Assembly (NCBI RefSeq): GCF_001550155.1
Contig: NZ_LRUF01000024.1
Span: 4,915 to 68,914, forward strand
Origin: Pseudoalteromonas arabiensis
GTDB taxonomy: Bacteria > Pseudomonadota > Gammaproteobacteria > Enterobacterales > Alteromonadaceae
Reading direction: 5' to 3'
DNA length: 64,000 nt
A program made the position numbers and the translations under genes. Numbering within the stretch: the first letter of the stretch is position 1; every line of letters begins with the position of its first letter. The notes under the pieces were generated by a model. It was not told the origin of the DNA and made no database searches. It saw nothing but the letters and a program-made list of their open reading frames with translations. Positions 55,631 to 64,000 of this stretch are shown piece after piece.

Positions 55631-57100
55631 ATGCTTAGAATTGCTAAAGAAGCTCTTACCTTTGACGACGTACTACTAGTACCAGGTCATTCTACTGTTT
55701 TGCCACACACGGCAAATATTTCAACTCGCTTAACGCGTGGTATCAATCTTAACTTGCCGCTAGTTTCAGCATCTATGGATACTGTAACAGAAGCTCGTTT
55801 AGCGATTGCGCTAGCGCAAGAGGGCGGTTTAGGTTTCATCCACAAAAACATGACAATTGAAGAGCAAGCTAAAAACGTACGTAAAGTTAAAACGTACGAA
55901 GCAGGCATTGTTTCTTTCCCTGTTACTGTGACTGCGGATCTAACAATTGCTGATGCCATAGCATTAGCAGAAGATAAAGGTTTTTCAGGTTTCCCTGTGA
56001 CGGATGGTGATAATAACCTAGTGGGTATTGTTACAAGCCGTGATATGCGCTTTGAAACCAAACTTGAGCAACCTGTTTCTACCGTTATGACGAAAAAAGA
56101 ATCGTTAGTGACTGTTAAAGAAGGTGCAGACCGTGATGAAATCTTAGGTCTAATGCACGAGCACCGTATCGAAAAAATTCTCGTAGTTGATGATGCTTTT
56201 AAACTTAAAGGCATGATCACTGTAAAAGATTATCAAAAAGCACAAGACAAACCAAACGCATGTAAAGACGAGCAAGGTCGTCTACGTGTAGGTGCCGCTG
56301 TTGGTGTTGGCGCAGGTACTGACGAGCGTATCGCAGCCCTTGTTGAAGCAGGTGTTGATGTATTACTTATCGATACATCACATGGCCACTCACAAGGTGT
56401 TATCGACCGTGTTGCTCAAACACGTCAAGCATACCCAGATCTACAAATCGTAGCAGGTAATGTTGCAACAGCTGAAGGTGCGATTGCCCTTGCTGATGCG
56501 GGTGTTGACGCTGTTAAAGTGGGTATTGGTCCTGGTTCTATCTGTACTACTCGTATCGTAACAGGTTGTGGTGTTCCACAAATCACTGCTATTTCTGATG
56601 CAGTTGAAGGCTTAAAAGGCCGTGATATCCCTGTTATTGCTGACGGTGGTATTCGTTTCTCAGGTGACATCGTAAAAGCACTTGTTGCAGGTGCATCATG
56701 TGTGATGGTGGGTTCAATGTTAGCAGGTACTGAAGAAGCACCGGGTGAAGTTGAGCTATATCAAGGTCGTTACTACAAGTCTTACCGTGGTATGGGTAGC
56801 CTTGGCGCTATGGACCAAAAAGAAGGTTCATCAGACCGCTACTTCCAAAAATCGAACGAAGCAGACAAGCTTGTTCCTGAAGGTATCGAAGGCCGTGTTG
56901 CTTATAAAGGCCCTATTGCGACAATCATCCATCAACAAGTGGGCGGTCTTCGCAGTGCAATGGGCTTAACTGGCTGTGCAACAATTGAAGAGTTAAATAC
57001 TAAACCTCAATTTGTTCGTGTTACTTCAGCTGGTATGGGTGAATCACACGTTCACGATGTGCAAATCACTAAAGAAGCGCCAAACTACCGCTTAGGTTAA
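55631..57100 (+). CDS. guaB: inosine-5'-monophosphate dehydrogenase
   Basis: 489 aa. NAD-dependent conversion of IMP to XMP, the first step of guanine nucleotide synthesis. The TIM-barrel start has [17 protein letters not shown], then a CBS-domain pair (about 95-210) and the catalytic Cys in [13 protein letters not shown], with [13 protein letters not shown]. guaA follows. A 20-bp inverted repeat lies in the spacer. Confidence 0.98.
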   Translation: MLRIAKEALTFDDVLLVPGHSTVLPHTANISTRLTRGINLNLPLVSASMDTVTEARLAIALAQEGGLGFIHKNMTIEEQAKNVRKVKTYEAGIVSFPVTVTADLTIADAIALAEDKGFSGFPVTDGDNNLVGIVTSRDMRFETKLEQPVSTVMTKKESLVTVKEGADRDEILGLMHEHRIEKILVVDDAFKLKGMITVKDYQKAQDKPNACKDEQGRLRVGAAVGVGAGTDERIAALVEAGVDVLLIDTSHGHSQGVIDRVAQTRQAYPDLQIVAGNVATAEGAIALADAGVDAVKVGIGPGSICTTRIVTGCGVPQITAISDAVEGLKGRDIPVIADGGIRFSGDIVKALVAGASCVMVGSMLAGTEEAPGEVELYQGRYYKSYRGMGSLGAMDQKEGSSDRYFQKSNEADKLVPEGIEGRVAYKGPIATIIHQQVGGLRSAMGLTGCATIEELNTKPQFVRVTSAGMGESHVHDVQITKEAPNYRLG

Positions 57101-57126
57101 TTACCTTAAGGTATTGAAATTACAAT

Positions 57127-57146
57127 GGGCTAGCATTTGCTAGCCC
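57127..57146 (+). other. inverted repeat between guaB and guaA
   Basis: GGGCTAGC and GCTAGCCC pair perfectly around a 4-base loop. The T tract after it is weak (AATTTATTT), so it may only attenuate read-through into guaA. Confidence 0.6.
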
Positions 57147-57201
57147 TAATTTATTTATCATCTCCCTTTGGGAGAGCAGTTCCTGACTAACGAGATACTC
57201 C

Positions 57202-58779
57202 ATGAGCAAAGACATTCACGATTCACGAATTCTCATTTTAGATTTTGGTTCGCAATACACACAGTTAATCGCACGTCGTATACGTGAGATTGGTGTTTAC
57301 TGTGAGCTATGGGCATGGGATGTAACTGAAGAGCAAATCCGCGAATTTAATCCACAAGGTATTATTTTGTCGGGTGGTCCTGAGTCTACAACACTTGAAA
57401 ACAGCCCACGTGCTCCTGAGTATGTATTTAACGCAGGCGTGCCAGTACTTGGTATTTGTTACGGCATGCAAACAATGGCAACGCAACTAGGTGGTAGCGT
57501 ACACAGCTCTGATAAGAAAGAGTTTGGTTATGCGCAGGTTGAAAAAGTAGGTGATTGTGCGTTATTCGACGCTATCGAAGACCACATTACTGATGGCGGT
57601 GCAGGCGTACTAGACGTTTGGATGAGCCACGGCGATAAAGTAATGGAAGTACCAGAGACTTTCAAAACAACGGCTAAAACGTCAACATGCCCACATGCTG
57701 CAATGTCTTGGGAAGAAAAGCGCTTTTACGGCGTGCAGTTCCACCCAGAAGTAACTCACACGCATCAAGGTCAACGTTTACTTGAGCGTTTTGCGATTGA
57801 TATCTGTGGCTGTGAAAAGCTATGGACTCCGGCTAAAATCATCGACGATGCGATTGAGCGTATCAAACAAACTGTAGGTGATGACGAAGTCATCTTAGGT
57901 TTATCAGGTGGTGTTGATTCATCTGTTGTTGCAATGCTTATTCACCGTGCAATTGGCGACAAGCTAACATGTGTATTCGTTGATAACGGGCTACTTCGTC
58001 TAAACGAAGGTCAGCAAGTTATGGACATGTTTGGCAACAAGTTCGGCCTAAACATTGTTAAAGTAGATGCTGAAGATCAATTTTTAGCAGACTTAGCAGG
58101 TAAGTCAGATCCAGAAGATAAGCGTAAAGCGATTGGTCATACCTTCATTAAAGTATTTGACGAGCAAGCTAAAAAGCTGAAAAGCGCAAAATGGTTAGGT
58201 CAAGGTACTATCTACCCAGATGTTATCGAATCTGCTGCATCAGCAACAGGTAAAGCACACGTAATCAAGTCTCACCACAACGTAGGTGGTTTACCAGACG
58301 ACATGGAAATGGGTCTTGTTGAGCCGTTACGTGAGCTATTCAAAGATGAAGTACGTAAAATTGGTCTTGAGCTTGGTCTACCTTACGACATGCTTTACCG
58401 TCACCCATTCCCAGGTCCTGGTTTAGGTGTTCGTGTACTTGGTGAAATCAAGAAAGAGTACTGTGACTTACTACGTCGCGCAGATGCTATCTTCATTGAA
58501 GAGCTACACAAAGCAGAGCTTTACCACAAAGTAAGTCAAGCCTTCACTGTATTCTTACCAGTTAAATCGGTAGGTGTAATGGGTGATGCGCGTAAATACG
58601 ACTGGGTTGTATCGCTACGCTGTGTAGAGACAATCGACTTTATGACGGCACGTTGGTCACACTTACCTTACGAGTTCCTAGGTGTGGTTTCTAACCGTAT
58701 CATCAACGAAATCGATGGTATTTCACGTGTTGTTTACGATATTTCAGGTAAGCCACCGGCAACAATCGAGTGGGAGTAG
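57202..58779 (+). CDS. guaA: GMP synthase (glutamine-hydrolysing)
   Basis: 525 aa. Converts XMP to GMP using glutamine nitrogen. The class I amidotransferase domain has [11 protein letters not shown] (nucleophilic Cys) and FHPEVTHT (His-Glu). The ATP-pyrophosphatase domain carries [13 protein letters not shown], and the C-terminal dimerisation domain ends PATIEWE. Paired with guaB, 101 bp upstream. Confidence 0.98.
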   Translation: MSKDIHDSRILILDFGSQYTQLIARRIREIGVYCELWAWDVTEEQIREFNPQGIILSGGPESTTLENSPRAPEYVFNAGVPVLGICYGMQTMATQLGGSVHSSDKKEFGYAQVEKVGDCALFDAIEDHITDGGAGVLDVWMSHGDKVMEVPETFKTTAKTSTCPHAAMSWEEKRFYGVQFHPEVTHTHQGQRLLERFAIDICGCEKLWTPAKIIDDAIERIKQTVGDDEVILGLSGGVDSSVVAMLIHRAIGDKLTCVFVDNGLLRLNEGQQVMDMFGNKFGLNIVKVDAEDQFLADLAGKSDPEDKRKAIGHTFIKVFDEQAKKLKSAKWLGQGTIYPDVIESAASATGKAHVIKSHHNVGGLPDDMEMGLVEPLRELFKDEVRKIGLELGLPYDMLYRHPFPGPGLGVRVLGEIKKEYCDLLRRADAIFIEELHKAELYHKVSQAFTVFLPVKSVGVMGDARKYDWVVSLRCVETIDFMTARWSHLPYEFLGVVSNRIINEIDGISRVVYDISGKPPATIEWE

Positions 58780-58816
58780 ACTTGGTTGTAAAAACCTAAT
58801 CTAGTTTCTGTTAGAT

Positions 58817-58852
58817 AAAAAAGGCCAGTCAGTATTTCTGACTGGCCTTTTT
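58817..58852 (+). terminator. terminator after guaA
   Basis: AAGGCCAGTCAG and CTGACTGGCCTT pair perfectly around a 5-base loop, with flanking A and T runs. Confidence 0.95.
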
Positions 58853-60435
58853 AATGAATTTTTACTTTCCTAAAAAACCTTGCGGAGATATTAGTTTTCG
58901 TTGTAGTGCTGGCTTCTATTTTTAGGGCTGTGGCTGCGTAACACTGGGCACTGCCTGAAGATGAAAGTCATTGCTGACAAAATGGAGGTATTCCAAAATA
59001 GGTTGAAGATGGTAGGGCGAGTTTATGATGGATCGGTCGATCAAATCGACAAAATAAGACGCTGGCCCTTTGGTCGCCGTACGTAGTCAGTGATGGTGTA
59101 CCGATCTAACTAGCCGCTCTACAGTTCATCAACCAAGAAAACGCCCTGCAAATTTTACTCGTCTTGAAGAAGGTAATCACCTATGTTTTCTCGACCTTCT
59201 GCTAACTCACCGAGCGATTTTTAAGAAGCGTTGTATAACAACTTAGAATGGGGTAAGTGATATGGTTAACATGGAAATGATGAAAATTGTTATTTTGAGC
59301 GTAAAATATGATTCAAAGCGCGATGGATATTCATAAAATAGGTAAGCTTAAAGCTGTTAGATACGGAAGTACCTTTGAATAGTGTATTGACTAACAATAA
59401 TTTGAGTGTCACATAAATACAGATTAAATCAGAAGCTGAACTGGAGTTGATATCTCTTGGGAAATTTGACCGTTAGATAGAGTGCAAAAGTGGTAGCTAA
59501 CAGAAAAGTTTTAAAGTGATAAAGTAATATAATACTGTCTTTTGTGCTGTAGCATTCTTGATTATTTATAATGTGCTCTACTGATTGGAAATACTTTAAT
59601 ATCAATGAGCTATAAAAAAATCGGATCAAAAGCAAAATGGTAACTAAGCAGAGTAAGTTCAGTTTCACGACCGTTAATTGCTGAAGAAAAAGTGGGCTCA
59701 GACGTTAAGCCAAAGCTGAACTAAAACGTCGACGAGTAGTAAGAACTTAGTTGTATAGGCAGCAATTAAAAACAAGGAATTATCAGATAGGGTTTGAACG
59801 ACTATATATCAGATAGATTAAAATACGCTTATGCGTCTTTGGCTTTTTAGGCTGATGTCTATTAATAGCTCCTAGTCTTTGCGAGCTTCGAGCCCTTTCA
59901 CCTATTAAGCTGTTCTGCTAAGGGTAAAAACTCTAATACATAAAGCGAGTAAGGTAGCGGGTATTTTATGGTGCTGAGTTAAGACAAGATTAAAAATAAA
60001 TCGAAATGGTTTTAAGCATCACTTTTCTTCAAGGTTACACATATTTAGAACTATTTTCGAAAATAATTACTTTAAATTTAATTATATCTAGTCAGTTTTA
60101 TTTAACACTTTATAAAGGCTAAAATAATTTTTAATTAGCCTGTAAAGTTCTCTTAGTACTTTACTTATACTCGTTTGGCTAACTAATCATTCCTAAATGT
60201 AAAACACAGAGTTTTTAGAATAGTAGGTAACTCGACTCGCTCGTCCTGATCGTCAACGCAACTGACTTAACCAAATCGAGCCTAGGCTATGATTATAACA
60301 TTACCGATCAGCTCCGAGAGACTTCGAATATAAAAATACATATAAAACCATAGATAAAGATGATCATAGTCGTTTACATACGATTCTTTTTTGACATCTG
60401 GATGTACCGTCACTGATATATCAGGTGTGGTAGCG
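58853..60435. other. decayed, gene-poor region
   Basis: About 1.6 kb with no convincing ORF, no ribosome binding site with coding sequence, and no matching promoter-gene pair. Short open stretches (e.g. 59429-59668 minus) lack supporting features. Several conserved-looking but stop-interrupted fragments occur, for example around 58930-59180, but no family was recognised in them. It precedes a fossil transposase, so degraded mobile or foreign DNA is likely. Confidence 0.6.
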
Positions 60436-60929
60436 GTGGAACGTTCTTCAATTAATCGGTGTGCCTGTTGGTACACTGAATGTGTGGCTTATAAGTTTGT
60501 TGGGCTCAGTCGCTGGCGATTAAATATCCCCAGTGTGGGTAGCTTATGTTACAGGATTTGCTCAAAGGAAAATGCTGGATTCAGAGCTAAAAGCAAGCCT
60601 ATCGCCTCGACACTGAAGAGGGCGGGTGTGAAGAAACGCAAAGAGCTAAGACAATAGTGTTAAATCAACGTTGGTCTATGGAATTTGTGTCATACCAGCT
60701 TAGTAATGGTAGGCACTTTTGGAGGGGATGTGGTGGATAATTACTCGCTGGAATAGTCGGTCAGTTGGTTTCTGTAACCACCAGTGGCAGGCACATCACA
60801 AGACTCCAAGGCTAGTTTATCTAAGAGTGTGGCAACCCTAATAAGCTGAACTGCGAGAACAGGACTGAATTTAACAGTAAGATCGTGTTCTTTTGATTCA
60901 TGAAAAAGGGACAAATTGCAGAGTTTTAA
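60436..60929 (+). pseudogene. fossil IS3-family transposase OrfB
   Basis: In translation, pieces of an IS3-family (OrfB, integrase core) transposase are readable across frame changes: SINRCACWY (from 60448), LAIKYPQCG (60513), QAYRLDTEEG, NQRWSMEFVSYQLSNG (60663), VVDNYSLE (60730, shifted by one frame), VGQLVSVTTSG (60756), ECGNPNK and ENRTEFNSK near 60831-60870. Stop codons interrupt it, e.g. at 60540. The first catalytic Asp (SMDFV) is Glu here, and the second in C[D]NG is Glu in CENRTEF. So it cannot be active. OrfA was not found. Confidence 0.8.
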
Positions 60930-61041
60930 TTTTGAGTCTAGTATCAATTTAGGTTATCGAAGTTTTAAGTGTGGTTATGCTTTTTAGGCTTAAATAATCT
61001 TAAAACTTTCTATCTTTTTTATGATACGGATACTGTTACTT

Positions 61042-64000
61042 ATGAAATTGCCTAGTCAAGGTTTTGGTTTACTTTTAATGCTATTCTTTCTAGTGGCCTG
61101 TGACCGAACCTCAGTGTCATCAGGTACAAGTAAAGAATTTACAATTGAGTTGGTCCGAGCGCCTTTATCCGTAGAAGTGGGTCAATCTGCAGTGATTGAG
61201 GTTCAGTTACAACAAAATGGACAAAATATTGATGGCGCGAGTTACCTTTGGATGGAAGAGAGTGTATTACCACTTGGCTTAGTTAGTAATAGTAACCAAG
61301 GGTTCTTTGTAGCACCGTCAAATATTGAGCAAGCTAGTATTCGTGTAACAGCTAGGTTCTCAGGTATGTCGCTAAGCAAGGATATCACCATAGACATTAC
61401 CTCACCGGTTGACGTTATTGGAGATGTTGAGTCATTAGAGGTTACAGGCCCAACGGAAGTTTCTTCTGAACACAAGGTCATTTTAAATGCGGCTTATACG
61501 GTTAATGGGTTGGTTGATAGTGACAAAGAGATAAGTTGGGAACTATTAAGTGAACAAACAGTATCTTGGCAACAAATAGATAATCGAGTCGAGGTTACAG
61601 CACCTAATGTTTTTCAGGACACAGAGTTATTTTTCTCAGCACAAACTGAAGACACCGGCGGCTTGTTGTTTGATACGATTGTGGTTCTCACGGTTAAGCC
61701 AAGGGGCATCAGCTTTGTTAACCAGGTTAATACTGGAACGGGCAAAGTTGATGCAAACTCTCAATCGTCACATACAGTTAAGCAAAGCACTTCAGGGCAA
61801 ACAGTCCACTTAACAGCAAAAGCCGAAAAGTCTGGTGGCGGTGGAAGCTTCACCTATGAATGGCAGCAAGTGAGCGGTACCACAGTAGACTTAATAGACA
61901 GTGCCAGCCAAACCACATCTTTCGTTGCGCCCAAGCAGCCGGGAAAACTTGAATTTAAAGTAACAGCCACTGAAATTAGTAGCGGAAAAAGCACATCACA
62001 GACACAGCAAGTAGAAATAAAGCCTGGACCTTTACAGCCTCAGCAAGGTGCTAAGCATCAAGTATACAATGGTCATGGTTCTGTTAGTTTGACTGCCGAG
62101 GTTAATGGTGGCAAAGGGCCTTTTACCTATAAATGGACGCAAACAAAAGGTCCAGACGCTATGATAAGTAGTGTTAATGGAAAAACTACCGAGGTTACGC
62201 CGCCAGAGGTTACAACCGACACCGATTTTCAATGGGTAGTACAAGTAACTGATGCCGATGGCCATCAAGTGAGTATTACACACGATATTCAAGTGAAGGC
62301 AACTGCGCCTTTGTCGGTACAGATTATTAAACCAAAGGGCTGCACCACCAACTGTTTAGTTGAAGAAGGGGATTTTGTATATCCTGCAGCAACTATCACC
62401 GGTACGCTTGATCGTGTATCAGTATTGTGGGAGAGTAGCGATGTTGCCTTTACAGATGCGACAACAGAGCACCCTGTGTTTGTTGTGCCTAATGTCAATT
62501 CAGAAACAGGTATTAGAGTCAATGTTACTGTGACAGATGGCACCAATACTGTTTCCGATTCGCTACTTTATACCGCTAAACCTGTATTTAAGCTGGCACC
62601 TCATCAAAACCAAATAGGTAGTCACTTGGCAACAGGCCCTGGAGTCAGTACAGCAGCTCCCGTTCAGGTAGAATCCGGCAAAACTTTTAAACCAAGCATC
62701 GATATCCATGTCCCCCCTTTAGATAACGGGGCATCTCTTTCTTACCTATGGACGGTGATTGAGCCAAATCCAAAACCTAATGACTTGATAATTGCTGGTG
62801 ACAATACAGCTCAGCCCATCATTAATGCGCCATCAGTAAGCAGTAATACCAACATTAAGCTTCAGGCAACCATTACCTATACCTCACCTGAAGGTAAAGT
62901 GATTACTAAAACTACTGATACTCAGTTTCAGGCAGTACCTGTTAATGCGCCAAGCAAACCCACACTTGCGCTCAGTATGGCTGGGCATGAAAGCGTATAC
63001 AGTGGTCATGTGGTGCACCCTAAAACGACAGTGATGAACGCCACTGGTCCCTTAAACTATCAGTGGGCGCAATTAAGTGGCCCAACCATTACGATTGCAG
63101 ATGATAAAACGGATTCGCCAAGTTTCACTGCTCCTAGTGTGAGCGGCCATCAAGATATAGTAATAGAAGTCGAAGTGAGCGATGGGTCAGCCGTAGCAAA
63201 AGCACAAATGACTGTGACAGTTGATCCAGTAGTCGCACCACCGAAGTTGCCGTTAATGGTAACCGCCTCTAATGATGCGACCGTAACTGCAAATGAGACA
63301 GTGAAGCCGAGAGTCAGTCTTGGCAACACCTTTGGTTCACTCAGTTATTTATGGGTAGAAACCACTAGTATAGGCATTAGCCTTACAGATCCAAACACCG
63401 CTACTCCAAGCTTTATCGCACCGAATGGCCCTGCTACTGTGACCCTTCAAGTGACAGTAAATGATACGGCTAACGGCTCTGCTACCGATAGTGTCACTTA
63501 CCATGTGAACAATGCTTTGCAAGTAACAGCTGGTGCAGCAACACGCACATTGGCTGAAGGTAATACCCTCAATTTATTGGCATCGGCTAAAGATGCCGAT
63601 GGTGCGGTAAGCTATGCATGGACTCTTGCTGATGCCGGCACAACATCACTGACGACAACAAACATTATCAACGGATCCTCAGCGAATGCAAGCTTAGACC
63701 TTCCCAATGTGGATGCTGATACTACGATCAAACTGCAAGTTACGGCAACGGATTCGGTCAATGCGGCTACCGCCACGGTTGCAGTGACCATTCAAGATCG
63801 CCACATGAGTGTCGACTTGGGCGCCGACTTTGATTTATCACCCACGCAAACGGGGTACTTAAATGCGAATGTTGCAGGAGGGAAACCGCCCTACACCTAT
63901 AGTTGGACAGATGATACGAATGCCGCACTAAGCAGTATCAGTGATGCGAACCCATCATTTATCGCGCCGTCTCTGACCCATGAAGTAGAGCTTAACTACA
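61042..64000 (+). CDS. large PKD/Ig-like repeat lipoprotein (partial, continues past window)
   Basis: At least 986 aa, no stop codon before the window end; the frame is open from 61021 and the ATG at 61042 is preferred because it opens the signal. Signal peptide with lipobox FFLVAC, so a surface or periplasmic lipoprotein. The rest is a series of Ig-like/PKD-type modules, each with a Y-x-W core such as FTYEWQQVSG (about residue 269), FTYKWTQTKGP, LSYLWTV, LNYQWAQLSGP, LSYLWVET, VSYAWTLAD and YTYSWTDD, and module ends like SFTAP or SFIAP. At least seven repeats are seen. Possibly an adhesin or a carbohydrate-active exported protein; the C-terminal part is needed to decide. It follows the fossil region. 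Confidence 0.85.
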   Translation, partial: MKLPSQGFGLLLMLFFLVACDRTSVSSGTSKEFTIELVRAPLSVEVGQSAVIEVQLQQNGQNIDGASYLWMEESVLPLGLVSNSNQGFFVAPSNIEQASIRVTARFSGMSLSKDITIDITSPVDVIGDVESLEVTGPTEVSSEHKVILNAAYTVNGLVDSDKEISWELLSEQTVSWQQIDNRVEVTAPNVFQDTELFFSAQTEDTGGLLFDTIVVLTVKPRGISFVNQVNTGTGKVDANSQSSHTVKQSTSGQTVHLTAKAEKSGGGGSFTYEWQQVSGTTVDLIDSASQTTSFVAPKQPGKLEFKVTATEISSGKSTSQTQQVEIKPGPLQPQQGAKHQVYNGHGSVSLTAEVNGGKGPFTYKWTQTKGPDAMISSVNGKTTEVTPPEVTTDTDFQWVVQVTDADGHQVSITHDIQVKATAPLSVQIIKPKGCTTNCLVEEGDFVYPAATITGTLDRVSVLWESSDVAFTDATTEHPVFVVPNVNSETGIRVNVTVTDGTNTVSDSLLYTAKPVFKLAPHQNQIGSHLATGPGVSTAAPVQVESGKTFKPSIDIHVPPLDNGASLSYLWTVIEPNPKPNDLIIAGDNTAQPIINAPSVSSNTNIKLQATITYTSPEGKVITKTTDTQFQAVPVNAPSKPTLALSMAGHESVYSGHVVHPKTTVMNATGPLNYQWAQLSGPTITIADDKTDSPSFTAPSVSGHQDIVIEVEVSDGSAVAKAQMTVTVDPVVAPPKLPLMVTASNDATVTANETVKPRVSLGNTFGSLSYLWVETTSIGISLTDPNTATPSFIAPNGPATVTLQVTVNDTANGSATDSVTYHVNNALQVTAGAATRTLAEGNTLNLLASAKDADGAVSYAWTLADAGTTSLTTTNIINGSSANASLDLPNVDADTTIKLQVTATDSVNAATATVAVTIQDRHMSVDLGADFDLSPTQTGYLNANVAGGKPPYTYSWTDDTNAALSSISDANPSFIAPSLTHEVELNY

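Noticed and set aside
59429-59668. 79-aa minus-strand ORF with hydrophobic segments
   Set aside because: No ribosome binding site, AT-rich composition that favours hydrophobic codons by chance, no known family, and it lies in a decayed region.
60391-60657. 88-aa plus-strand ORF near the fossil transposase
   Set aside because: Its middle reads as an IS3-like fragment but the conserved motifs then continue in another frame, so it is a piece of a pseudogene and not a gene.
62032-62546. Minus-strand ORFs in the right end
   Set aside because: They lie within the long uninterrupted plus-strand reading frame with signal peptide and repeat structure.

Overview
The window looks like chromosome of a marine gammaproteobacterium of the Pseudoalteromonas/Alteromonadales type. 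This is inferred from protein similarity recalled from known families, moderate-to-low GC, the gene orders epd-pgk-fba, dksa-gluQ-pcnB-folK-panB-panC and guaB-guaA, and a proteobacterial class GN sortase locus. No rRNA, tRNA or CRISPR was recognised.

Layout. 1-360: four and a half copies of a 78-bp tandem repeat with built-in palindromes, directly upstream of epd. 408-3914: epd, pgk, fba (glycolysis and pyridoxal phosphate supply). 3957-4312: gene-free DNA packed with GATC sites. 4313-8544: porin, phoB, phoR and an orphan PstS-like phosphate-binding protein, with Pho boxes before phoB and before the pstS-like gene. 8603-12221 (minus): opgG-opgH for periplasmic glucans. 12582-18032 (minus): small lipoprotein, panC, panB, folK, pcnB (apparently with an AUU start), gluQ, dksA. 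18246-27695: AraC-type regulator divergent from an Ntn-hydrolase acylase lipoprotein, then sfsA, pepB, a phosphoribosyltransferase, a Crp/Fnr-like regulator, a YgjV-like membrane protein and an exported amidohydrolase. 27801-28839 (minus): four tandem small exported EF-hand proteins. 29151-32492: glrK-qseG-glrR.

33552-39910: the dedicated sortase system. The kinase PdsS and regulator PdsR are transcribed leftward. The OmpA-like PdsO, the VIT/vWA sortase substrate with a C-terminal LPQTDG signal, and the class GN sortase are transcribed rightward. The kinase carries a probable CBM9-like carbohydrate-binding sensor domain. 39817-58779 is mostly housekeeping: EamA transporter, proB, two GGDEF proteins, glutaredoxin-like protein, gltX, DUF3581 protein, DEAD-box helicase, MetF-like protein, M16 peptidase, cysE, xseA, guaB, guaA.

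58853-61020 is a decayed, gene-poor stretch holding a fossil IS3-family transposase. It is followed by the start of a very long lipoprotein of repeated PKD/Ig-like domains (61042 to beyond the window end), which has no stop codon inside the window.

The points most worth attention are the 78-bp repeats, the GATC-dense and 31-bp-phased region before the porin, the AUU start of pcnB, the sortase locus with its sugar-binding-like sensor and repeated TTGCCA hexamers, and the EF-hand quartet with a nested palindrome inside it.
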